Assembly (NCBI GenBank): GCA_018824765.1
Contig: JAHJFW010000075.1
Location: forward strand, 1-14,607
Source of the DNA: Patescibacteria group bacterium
GTDB taxonomy: Bacteria > Patescibacteriota > Patescibacteriia > 2-12-FULL-60-25
Direction: 5' to 3'
DNA length: 14,607 nucleotides
Below, piece after piece: positions 7,251-12,544 of this stretch (position 1 is its first letter; each line of letters begins with the position of its first letter). A program made the position numbers and the translations under genes. The notes beneath the pieces were generated by a model. It saw nothing but the letters and a program-made list of their open reading frames with translations, did no database searches and was not told where the DNA came from.

Positions 7251-7309
7251 CGACATTGAGCCGGCTGTCAGACCACAATAAAAAAATATTTCCTGAGCGC
7301 AGTAGAAGG
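7241..7309. repeat. Degenerate CCTTCG...CTGAG repeat pair after tpiA
   Basis: CCCTTCGTAGCGACATTGAG (7241-7260) and CCTGAGCGCAGTAGAAGGA (7292-7310) look like degraded, oppositely oriented halves of the same family as the perfect inverted repeat at 9088-9147. The left half covers the tpiA stop codon. Confidence 0.5.
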
Positions 7310-7323
7310 ATCACGATGCTATT

Positions 7324-8214
7324 ATGATTTATTATTACACAGTGCCGATAGCCATTCTGTCACTCGCCGCTATGGTGTTTATTATAGCGCGACACTGGAG
7401 AGAAATCAGATTGCTTGATCCGAATTCCATCAAAGAGGAAAGGGTGCGTAAAAAACGCGATGAGCTGATTACGCAGCGTTTTGAACGCGTAAAAAGCGGG
7501 GCCTTGCTGCCATTGAAGATATCTTTTAATAAAGCTGTTGTGGCAGGAAAAAAAAGATTCCATGCCTCTTATATAAAATTAATACAGTTGGACCGTTTTT
7601 ATAAGCAGGCCAAAGCGCCATTCGCGTCAATGGCTCCATCAGCCGCTGAAAGGCTAAGGGCGTTATTGGATGAGGCGCGGTCTTTGGCGCGCGATTTGAA
7701 ATGGGCGGATGCGGAGCGCCGTTATTTGGAAATTTTGAGCATGGATAAGCGCAACGTCGAAGCGTATAAGGGTTTGGCCGGCATTTATTTGAAACAAAAA
7801 ATGCACACGCAAGCCAAGGAAACGTTCGAGTTTTTATTGAAAATTAAAAAAGCCGACGACGTGTGTTTTGCCGGTCTGGCGGAAATCGCGGAAGCGGAAA
7901 GGGATTTGATTGCGGCTGAACAGTATTATCGCAAGGCAGTGGAATATAGGCCGCGTTTGGCAAATCGCCATGCTGAACTCGGGGTCTTTTATCTTGACAG
8001 CAATCAGCCGGCCAAGGCTTGGCCGTTTGTAAGGCGCGCCACCGAGCTCGAGCCGAAATCCCCGAAATACATGGAACTTTCAATAGATGCCGCTATTAAG
8101 ATCGGGAATAAGGAAGAAGCGCGACGCAGATACGATAAGTTGCGATTGTTGTCCGAAGACAGGAATAAATTGCAGTTTTTGAAGGAGCGTTTGGATGAGA
8201 TGAGGGTGGTGTGA
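7324..8214 (+). CDS. Membrane-anchored TPR protein
   Basis: A 296-aa protein with one N-terminal membrane segment (about 5-22, PIAILSLAAMVFIIA), a basic and charged linker (23-108), and five tetratricopeptide-like helix pairs (about 111-143, 145-177, 180-211, 214-245 and 248-276). Typical repeat residues are visible, for example WADAERRYLEILSMDKRN, AEQYYRKAVEYRP and AKAWPFVRRATELEPKSP. Such proteins act as scaffolds for protein complexes. The inside-or-outside orientation is uncertain; the RHWREIR segment after the helix suggests the TPR domain is cytoplasmic. It lies 73 bases after tpiA, so it may belong to the same transcript. The purine-rich AGAAGGA at 7304-7310 is rather far (13 bases) from the ATG. 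The exact function is unknown. Confidence 0.85.
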   Translation: MIYYYTVPIAILSLAAMVFIIARHWREIRLLDPNSIKEERVRKKRDELITQRFERVKSGALLPLKISFNKAVVAGKKRFHASYIKLIQLDRFYKQAKAPFASMAPSAAERLRALLDEARSLARDLKWADAERRYLEILSMDKRNVEAYKGLAGIYLKQKMHTQAKETFEFLLKIKKADDVCFAGLAEIAEAERDLIAAEQYYRKAVEYRPRLANRHAELGVFYLDSNQPAKAWPFVRRATELEPKSPKYMELSIDAAIKIGNKEEARRRYDKLRLLSEDRNKLQFLKERLDEMRVV

Positions 8215-8244
8215 GAGAGAGGTTCTGCTTCCTACGTTCTAGGT

Positions 8245-8281
8245 CGTCAGTCTTTGCGAGCCAATTCGACTTGCAATGACG
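8245..8281. repeat. Imperfect CGTCATTGCGAG-type inverted repeat
   Basis: CGTCAGTCTTTGCGAG (8245-8260) and CTTGCAATGACG (8270-8281) are imperfect inverted copies around a short loop. They resemble the common bacterial spacer repeat CGTCATTGCGAG...GCAATGACG. It lies between the TPR gene and the opposing terminator; nothing else is seen in 8215-8301. Confidence 0.45.
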
Positions 8282-8301
8282 AAAAGTTAGAAAGCCATAA
8301 T

Positions 8302-8332
8302 AAAAAAAACGGCCGCGTGATTTTTCGGGCCG
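8302..8332 (-). terminator. Terminator of the leftward transcript
   Basis: Read on the minus strand, CGGCC (8332-8328) pairs with GGCCG (8314-8310), with two more possible CG pairs inside, followed by eight T (complement of 8309-8302). It faces the convergent TPR gene and would end the small leftward ORF at 8360-8449. Confidence 0.65.
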
Positions 8333-8359
8333 CAAGATTGTGGGTGAAGGACAGAAGTC

Positions 8360-8449
8360 CTACTTTCTTTGTTTACGTTTTTCGAAAATGATCGCAATGA
8401 TCAGTAGTAACCCTAACACGAAAATGAAAACGAACAATTCTTTAGGCAC
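8360..8449 (-). CDS. Possible tiny single-pass membrane peptide
   Basis: The minus strand encodes (V)PKELFVFIFVLG... followed by a basic tail EKRKQRK, 29 residues from a GTG at 8449. GGAG lies 5 bases upstream of that GTG, a good ribosome-binding spacing. The in-frame ATG at 8491 would give 43 residues but has no better site, and longer in-frame extensions reach into the tRNA-Tyr terminator region. The shape (short polar N-terminus, one hydrophobic helix, positive C-terminus) is that of a small membrane protein, and a terminator follows at 8332-8302. No family is recognised, and such ORFs also arise by chance. Confidence 0.35.
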   Translation of the reverse strand: MPKELFVFIFVLGLLLIIAIIFEKRKQRK

Positions 8450-8581
8450 GAGAACTCCGTTGGTTTGAGTGTTAACGTTAAAACACCCCATCCTTGCGTA
8501 AAAATTGATTATTGTCAAGAAATACAGTTTTTCCGCACCATCCACAGGTTCGCGTCCTACATATCCAGAATTACCAAAAAC

Positions 8582-8601
8582 AAAAACCACCCTGCCGGGT
8601 G
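8582..8601 (-). terminator. Terminator after tRNA-Tyr
   Basis: Minus-strand hairpin CACCC (8601-8597) / GGGTG (8592-8588) with loop GGCA, followed by GTTTTTG and a further T-rich tract (complement of 8586-8572). It begins 11 bases after the encoded CCA of tRNA-Tyr and would end the tRNA-rpmG operon. Confidence 0.75.
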
Positions 8602-8611
8602 ATTCTTGTTT

Positions 8612-8697
8612 TGGTGGGCCGGGCAGGATTCGAACCTGCGAAGGCGGATGCCAGCAGATTTACAGTCTGCCCCGTTTGACCGCTTCGGTACCGACCC
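8612..8697 (-). tRNA. tRNA-Tyr (GUA), CCA encoded
   Basis: The minus strand folds as an 86-nt tRNA. The 7-bp acceptor is GGGUCGG / CCGGCCC with one U-G pair, and A73 is followed by a gene-encoded CCA. The anticodon arm is GCAGACUGUAAAUCUGC with GUA at 34-36, there is a long variable arm of type-II form, and the T-arm is GCAGGUUCGAAUCCUGC. Anticodon plus long variable arm identify bacterial tRNA-Tyr. It is the last member of the leftward operon. Confidence 0.97.
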
Positions 8698-8700
8698 ACA

Positions 8701-8741
8701 AAAGTCGAAAGTCCACAAAGTCCGTCAAGTCTGTAAAGTTT
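8701..8741. repeat. AAAGTC-type array between tRNA-Tyr and tRNA-Thr(GGU)
   Basis: About five degenerate units (AAAAGTCGA, AAGTCCACA, AAGTCCGTC, AAGTCTGTA, AAGTTTTA). It is the same family as 3690-3805 and 9509-9546 and lies in the 78-base spacer between two tRNA genes. Confidence 0.65.
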
Positions 8742-8775
8742 TACTACGGATTTTTAGACCCCCGACTATTTTTGA

Positions 8776-9045
8776 TGGAGCCGTTGACCGGGATTGAACC
8801 GGTGACCTTCTCCTTCGCTGACACCTCTTTTTTGTTAGCCTATATAAGAGGGCTAGACTGTATCTTTCCCCGATGGTTATCGGGGACCCTTGTCAGTCGT
8901 TCGGGCCCGCCTGAGGCGTGCCACGGTCTCTGCCCGGCTAAGGCCTTTGACCGTTATTCGGGATTCATCAAGATGTTACCATCAGGATGGGCGGGGAATC
9001 ATGCGACCCACCATGGAGATGCTCTACCAGCTGAGCTACAACGGC
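8776..9045 (-). tRNA. tRNA-Thr (GGU) interrupted by a group I intron, CCA encoded
   Basis: Exon 1 is 9045-9010 (36 nt): acceptor GCCGUUG, D-arm GUAGCUCAGCUGGUAGAGC, then the anticodon stem UCUCC and A32-U33-GGU(34-36). Exon 2 is 8815-8776 (40 nt): A37-A38, stem GGAGA, variable loop AGGUC, T-arm ACCGGUUCAAUCCCGGU, acceptor CAACGGC, U73 and an encoded CCA. Joined, they give a standard 76-nt tRNA with anticodon loop AUGGUAA, which reads ACC (threonine). Without removal of the 194-nt insert the anticodon stem cannot close in the normal way. A second tRNA-Thr with anticodon UGU lies 513 bases upstream in the operon and could read ACA and perhaps other Thr codons. Confidence 0.93.
8816..9009 (-). 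ncRNA. Minimal group I intron in tRNA-Thr(GGU)
   Basis: A 194-nt self-splicing type intron without an ORF. The 5' splice site follows U36 and the intron ends in G (8816). P1: exon AUGGU plus intron GGG pair with CCC-G-C-CCAU (8994-8985), with U36 against G and one bulged C. P2-like hairpin: GAUG-GUAA-CAUC. P4: ACGGUC (8954-8949) / GACCGU (8928-8923), enclosing a tiny P5. P6: 8922-8904, loop UCA. P7: GACUG (8898-8894) / CAGUC (8860-8856). P8: UCCCCGAU / AUCGGGGA (8886-8879 / 8874-8867), loop AACC. AAAGAUACAGUCU matches the conserved S segment (AAGAUAUAGUCC). P9: UAGCC / GGCUA (8855-8851 / 8840-8836); its loop CUCUU can pair with AAGAG (8829-8825) as a pseudoknot. P3 could not be settled by eye. 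The compact form fits the IC3-like introns known from bacterial tRNAs. Confidence 0.88.
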
Positions 9046-9087
9046 ATAAGAAATTTTTGACTAGTTTTTGATATTACGGGTTTAGCG

Positions 9088-9147
9088 CCTGAGCCTGTCG
9101 AAGGCCTGCCGCGCTAATTCTGGCGGTATCCCTTCGACAGGCTCAGG
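9088..9147. repeat. Perfect 17-bp inverted repeat, CCTTCGACAGGCTCAGG family
   Basis: The arms 9088-9104 (CCTGAGCCTGTCGAAGG) and 9131-9147 (CCTTCGACAGGCTCAGG) are exact reverse complements around a 26-base spacer. The pair resembles a REP/BIME-like or MITE-like unit. Motifs of this type occur in spacers of many bacterial genomes (general knowledge, not searched here). It lies downstream of rpmG within the leftward operon, so it would form a stable hairpin in the rpmG-tRNA-Thr(GGU) transcript. No transposase is nearby. Confidence 0.85.
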
Positions 9148-9200
9148 GAAAAATAATATTAAATATAAGTTAGAATTTTTTTTGTTGAGATCACTCGTCG

Positions 9201-9215
9201 TCCGCCTATGGCGGA
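9201..9215. repeat. Short palindrome TCCGCCTATGGCGGA
   Basis: A 6-bp perfect stem with loop TAT, directly before the 48-bp tandem repeat. Such TCCGCC...GGCGGA palindromes are frequent in spacer repeats; there is no T-run for a terminator. Confidence 0.5.
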
Positions 9216-9216
9216 G

Positions 9217-9339
9217 GCTCCTCGGGATGATTCGCTTTTCGCGGGATCCCTCGTCGCAGATCGGGCTCCTCGGGATGATTCGCTTTTCGCGGGATCCCTC
9301 GTCGCAGATCGGGCTCCTCGGGATGATTCGCTTTTCGCG
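9217..9339. repeat. 48-bp tandem repeat (2.6 copies) at the 3' end of rpmG
   Basis: Two exact 48-bp units (9217-9264 and 9265-9312) are followed by the first 27 bases of a third (9313-9339). Each unit begins GCTCCTCGGGATGATTCGCT and contains the palindrome GGGATCCC. Because 48 is a multiple of 3, artificial open frames appear on both strands, but nothing suggests they are translated. The third copy ends two bases from the rpmG stop codon (9342-9344), so the repeat lies in the 3' untranslated part of rpmG. It is likely to vary in copy number between strains. Confidence 0.92.
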
Positions 9340-9341
9340 AA

Positions 9342-9497
9342 TCACTTCGTTTCTTTATGGATAACTCTTTTTTTGCAGTGCTTGCAGAATTTTTTCATTT
9401 CCAATCGCGCTTTGACCGTTTTTTTATTTTTTTGCGAGTGATAGTTGATGCGTTTGCAGTCAGTGCACTCCAATTTTATCATGTTGTCTTGAGACAT
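9342..9497 (-). CDS. rpmG: 50S ribosomal protein L33
   Basis: A 51-aa large-subunit ribosomal protein read on the minus strand from ATG at 9497 to TGA at 9344-9342. The sequence begins MSQDNMIKLECTDCKRINYH and continues with the family-typical NKKTVKARLEMKKFC and a basic end. Two zinc pairs, C11-x2-C14 and C38-x2-C41, make it the zinc-binding (C+) form. Length and motifs match the family closely. There is no Shine-Dalgarno before the ATG. It lies between two tRNA-Thr genes, all on the same strand and probably transcribed together from the promoter at 9655-9683. Many bacteria keep rpmG near tRNA-Thr/Tyr/Trp, tuf, secE and nusG; only the tRNA and rpmG parts of that group are here. Confidence 0.93.
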   Translation of the reverse strand: MSQDNMIKLECTDCKRINYHSQKNKKTVKARLEMKKFCKHCKKRVIHKETK

Positions 9498-9508
9498 ATG
9501 GTTGGTAA

Positions 9509-9546
9509 ATAAAGTCTATCAAGTCCGTAAAGTTTATAAAGTATTG
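9509..9546. repeat. AAAGTC-type array between rpmG and tRNA-Thr(UGU)
   Basis: About four degenerate units (AAAGTCTATC, AAGTCCGTA, AAGTTTATA, AAGTATT), the same family as 3690-3805 and 8701-8741. Confidence 0.65.
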
Positions 9547-9557
9547 GTGGGTAAAAA

Positions 9558-9634
9558 TGGAGCCAGCGGTCGGATTCGAACCGACGACCTGCTGTTTACA
9601 AAACAGCTGCTCTAACCAACTGAGCTACGCTGGC
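9558..9634 (-). tRNA. tRNA-Thr (UGU), CCA encoded
   Basis: A 77-nt tRNA on the minus strand. The acceptor is GCCAGCG / CGCUGGC, with U73 and an encoded CCA. The D-arm is GUAGCUCAGUUGGUUAGAGC. The anticodon arm GCUGU-UUUGUAA-ACAGC has UGU at 34-36, which reads ACA. The T-arm is GUCGGUUCGAAUCCGAC. There is no intron. It is the first gene of the leftward operon, 21 bases after the -10 box. Confidence 0.97.
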
Positions 9635-9654
9635 ACCTGCATCGCGTGCGCAAT

Positions 9655-9683
9655 AGGATAAGCCAATCCGCCTGATTTGTCAA
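9655..9683 (-). promoter_or_regulatory. Near-consensus sigma-70 promoter of the tRNA-rpmG operon
   Basis: Minus strand: -35 TTGACA (9683-9678, perfect), a 17-base spacer, then -10 TATCCT (9660-9655, 4 of 6). Transcription would begin close to 9648, leaving a short leader before tRNA-Thr(UGU) at 9634. This is the strongest promoter in the window, as expected for tRNA and ribosomal protein genes. Confidence 0.85.
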
Positions 9684-9736
9684 AAATTGCCGGCTCGTAG
9701 ATTTTGTATGATTTGACTGAATACAAACGGTAAAAA

Positions 9737-11965
9737 TTATACCAATGTCTCTTTGTAAGGCCTGCGCTCCATGCCCATGGCCGGCAGTGTGGCGTAAAAG
9801 GCGGAACCTTTGTTTTCTTCAGAAGTAAACCACACGCGTCCGCCGAAGTGCTCCACCAGCGATTTGATCATATACAGTCCCAAGCCAGAACCTTCAGTCT
9901 CGTATTTTCTGATATTTTCGCCTCTGAAAAGCTTGGTGAACACTTTATCCTGTTCCTTTGCAGGAATGCCGTATCCGCTGTCTGATACGCTGATTTGCAG
10001 TTCGTGGTCAGTGTATGACAAGGCAATATTTACCCAGCCTTTTGCAGGCGTGAATTTTATCGCGTTGGAAATATAATTTTCGAGTAGCATCCGCAGAATT
10101 CCTCGATCTCCAATGTAATCGGTCACAGAGTCGTAATCAGCGGTTACTGTCAACTTCTTTTTATCAACCACTCTTTTATATTCTGATAAGATTTCTGAAA
10201 CCAGAGATGTAAAATTAACCTTTTCGGGTTCTACGGAAAATTTCCCCGATTCTATGCGGGAGACGTTCAAAAGCGAATTGACCAGATCTACCAAGCGCTT
10301 ATTGCTTGAGTAGAGCTGTTCAAGAAAATCCTTCTGCATCATGGTCAGCTTACCGGCATCGCCCGACAAAAGCATTTCGCAAAACCAATTCGTTGCTGTG
10401 AGCGGCGTGCGCAATTGGTGCGAGGCCAAAGACACGAATTCGCTCTTGGCCCTGTCAACCGCTAATTCTCTTGTCATATTTTCAATCACTACCACCACGT
10501 TGGTCAATGCTCCATGCACGTCAAAAACCGGAGCGCTCGAAATCCTCAAGGCTTTGCGCTCTCCATTGGAATCTTTAAGATAAATTCCGGTTTGTTTAAG
10601 CACGGTTTTTTGGGATTTCAAACTTTTATAAAAGGGCCGCTCTTTAAGGGGATATGCCTTATCGTTTTCATCCTCAAAAAAAGGAAAATCTGCAATATTT
10701 TTTTTTGCTGATGGACCGAGAAGATTCTGCGCCATCTTGTTTACGAATAAGCTTTCTCCTTTAGGCGATTTGATCACCACCACAGCTTGCGGCAGATTAT
10801 CAAGCAGAGTGGAAAGCATGTTTTTTTGGATTTCCAGCTCATCGTATTTTTTCAACAGTTGCTTTGTCCTTGCTTTCACCTTGCCTTCCAGATTTGCATA
10901 CAGGCTTTGCAGTTGCGCGGCCATCCGGTTGAAAGATGCGTTTAAGCGCCCGATTTCATCCTGTATTTTGTCCGACACGCGCACGGAAAAATCGCCGCGG
11001 GAAAATTTTTCAGCCGCAGAGACCAATTTGTTCAAGCGTCTGAGAATCAGCCGGTCGCCGCTCACCCAGCCGATTAAAAAGATCAAGACACCTGCGAGGA
11101 GCATTACTAATATGTCGCGCTGGATGATATTATCAGCTTCGGCAAACGCGGCGCTGATGGGAATGCCGACAAGTATGAAGGCGCGCGGCACCCCGTGCTC
11201 CATAATCAGCGGCGCAAAAGCCGTAATGCGGCCGATAGCGTCATAGAACTCGATTTCTGCATCGCCGTTAAATCCGTGTTCAGCAATTTTTTGCATCATC
11301 TCGCTGTTATTCAGGTTTTTACCTATGTCTAAAGGCGCAGGCGGATAACTTGCAAGAACAGTGCCGTCGCCGGCGATTACCAAAGATTTTGTTCCCACCG
11401 GCATTTCAAAAGATTCGATTAAGTTGTCCAGCCAAGAGAAATTGGCGGTGACGAAAAAAATACCTTTCAACTCGCCTGTTGTGCTAAAGTGCGGATAGCT
11501 AAAAAACAGCATTGGATCTTTCGTACTCAAGCCTGTCAAGCTTATATTGGTTGTAAATTCTTGGCTCTCAACGGCTTTCTTAAAAAAAGGAAGGTTTGTT
11601 ATTTTAACGTTTGTGCGGATTGGGAGAGTGCTGCAAATAAAGTAGCCATCCGAGGAAACATAGCCGAAATTTCGGAAGATCGTGTTTTTTTCTAAGAATT
11701 TTGAGTAATAATCAGCACAAGTATCCTTATTGCTTGCCGCCGACGTTATTGCTGCGGCCATTAATAATTGCTGCGCCGAAATCAAAATAATGTTTTGCCT
11801 TTGCGCCAAATTGACCGCATGCGTAACTTCTTGTGTGGTGTTGGCTGTTATCGTGTTGCGCGTTTCAAGGTCGCGTGATGCAATAAGGGCGATTAATGGC
11901 AAACTAGCTAAAAACACCAGCAAGAGTAAGCGTGCGCGTAAATTTACAGGAAAGAAAAATTTCAT
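9737..11965 (-). CDS. Membrane sensor histidine kinase (Cache-HAMP-PAS-HisKA-HATPase)
   Basis: A 742-aa sensor kinase, numbered from the ATG at 11965. Membrane helix 1 is about 13-30. An extracytoplasmic region of about 250 residues follows (FGYVSSDGYFICS, FFKKAVES, GTVLASYPP), typical of a double-Cache sensor. Membrane helix 2 is about 285-302. A HAMP domain follows (ILRRLNKLVSAAEKFSRGDFSVRV, to about 352), then a coiled coil, and a PAS domain (about 383-500, DNLPQAVVVIKSPKGESLFVN). The HisKA domain carries the phosphorylated H516 in SLASHQLRTPL. In the ATPase domain the N-box has NYISNAIKF (630-638), G1 is DSGYG (662-666) and G2 is GSGLGL (692-697). All catalytic motifs look intact. No response regulator is adjacent, so it is an orphan here. 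An ATG at 11998 would add 11 residues, but it lies almost at the predicted transcription start, so 11965 is preferred. Confidence 0.95.
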   Translation of the reverse strand: MKFFFPVNLRARLLLLVFLASLPLIALIASRDLETRNTITANTTQEVTHAVNLAQRQNIILISAQQLLMAAAITSAASNKDTCADYYSKFLEKNTIFRNFGYVSSDGYFICSTLPIRTNVKITNLPFFKKAVESQEFTTNISLTGLSTKDPMLFFSYPHFSTTGELKGIFFVTANFSWLDNLIESFEMPVGTKSLVIAGDGTVLASYPPAPLDIGKNLNNSEMMQKIAEHGFNGDAEIEFYDAIGRITAFAPLIMEHGVPRAFILVGIPISAAFAEADNIIQRDILVMLLAGVLIFLIGWVSGDRLILRRLNKLVSAAEKFSRGDFSVRVSDKIQDEIGRLNASFNRMAAQLQSLYANLEGKVKARTKQLLKKYDELEIQKNMLSTLLDNLPQAVVVIKSPKGESLFVNKMAQNLLGPSAKKNIADFPFFEDENDKAYPLKERPFYKSLKSQKTVLKQTGIYLKDSNGERKALRISSAPVFDVHGALTNVVVVIENMTRELAVDRAKSEFVSLASHQLRTPLTATNWFCEMLLSGDAGKLTMMQKDFLEQLYSSNKRLVDLVNSLLNVSRIESGKFSVEPEKVNFTSLVSEILSEYKRVVDKKKLTVTADYDSVTDYIGDRGILRMLLENYISNAIKFTPAKGWVNIALSYTDHELQISVSDSGYGIPAKEQDKVFTKLFRGENIRKYETEGSGLGLYMIKSLVEHFGGRVWFTSEENKGSAFYATLPAMGMERRPYKETLV

Positions 11966-12006
11966 CGTCGTAGTTCTTGTCAGGCTTTCAGCGGACACCG
12001 AATAAA

Positions 12007-12015
12007 TGATACCAT
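12007..12015 (-). promoter_or_regulatory. Possible extended -10 promoter of the kinase gene
   Basis: The minus strand reads TGGTATCAT, an extended -10 (TGnTATCAT), about 40 bases before the ATG at 11965. The -35 region is poor, which is tolerated with an extended -10. It would place the transcription start near 12000. Confidence 0.4.
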
Positions 12016-12044
12016 TTTTTCAGGCAGACGACAGCTCCTTGGAG

Positions 12045-12200
12045 AAAAATAAACAATAATCAATAATCAATAAACAAGTTGTGAATGACTAATGACTAAT
12101 GACGAATGGGAAGAAAGGTGTAGCGTGCAGAGTGCAGAGTGCGAGGTTTCAGGTGTAAGGTTTTTACCGAACTACGATCTGCGAACTGCGAACTACGAAA
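12045..12200. repeat. Patchwork of four micro-tandem repeats
   Basis: The 209-base spacer 12006-12214 has no gene. It is a run of different short tandem repeats: AATAATC/AATAAAC units (about 12050-12074), AATGACT/AATGACG units (about 12083-12107), GTGCAGA units (about 12126-12145), and AACTACGA/AACTGCG units (about 12168-12200). The last type resembles the TACGAA repeat at 637-680. Confidence 0.7.
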
Positions 12201-12214
12201 TATTCTTCTAAATT

Positions 12215-12544
12215 ATGTCTTGGCTCACTCCGCCGCCGGCCGTAAACAAACCGGCACCATTCAATCAAACTTTACCCGATGGCGTTTCTAAAAAAAGGCT
12301 CATGATTTTTTTGTTATTTTCTTCGGCTATTACAGCCGTGCCGGCGGCTGGTATCGGATTTATCTTGTCATATCCGTTGGTCAGCATTTTTAACTGGCCT
12401 CCGCTGGTGTGGATTGTGGCAACCGCATTTTTCGCGACAGCCGGATTTTTTTTCGGCGCTTTTTCCGGCCGTTTGCTCATCCATCAATCCGCCAGAGTAG
12501 CCGGAGAAAATCCAGTAAATGAACAGCCTGAAATAAAATTATGA
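12215..12544 (+). CDS. Small two-helix membrane protein
   Basis: A 109-aa protein with a proline-rich polar N-terminus (PPPAVNKPAPF), two hydrophobic helices (about 29-52, LMIFLLFSSAITAVPAAGIG; about 63-88, PLVWIVATAFFATAGFFFGAF) and a polar C-terminal tail. The charge pattern places K26-K27-R28 on the cytoplasmic side. The ATG has no clear Shine-Dalgarno. Its TGA overlaps the ATG of the nuclease gene, so the two are translationally coupled. The family is not recognised; the arrangement only suggests that it works with, or is regulated together with, the nuclease. Confidence 0.75.
   Translation: MSWLTPPPAVNKPAPFNQTLPDGVSKKRLMIFLLFSSAITAVPAAGIGFILSYPLVSIFNWPPLVWIVATAFFATAGFFFGAFSGRLLIHQSARVAGENPVNEQPEIKL

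Noticed and set aside
8776..9045. tRNA-Thr pseudogene broken by random insertion
   Set aside because: The exons rejoin exactly into a perfect tRNA, and the insert shows the ordered P1-P9 elements of a group I intron.
8505..9071. A 188-codon open frame on the plus strand
   Set aside because: It runs antisense through tRNA-Tyr and the split tRNA-Thr. Its GGPGRIRTCE-like peptide is the well-known false translation of a tRNA complement.
9088..9147. Rho-independent terminator
   Set aside because: The hairpin is long, but no T-run follows it directly on either strand.
9082..9441. Open frames on both strands through the 48-bp repeat
   Set aside because: They exist only because 48 is a multiple of 3 and the unit lacks stops. 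Peptides are pure repeats, and the region overlaps rpmG and the inverted repeat.
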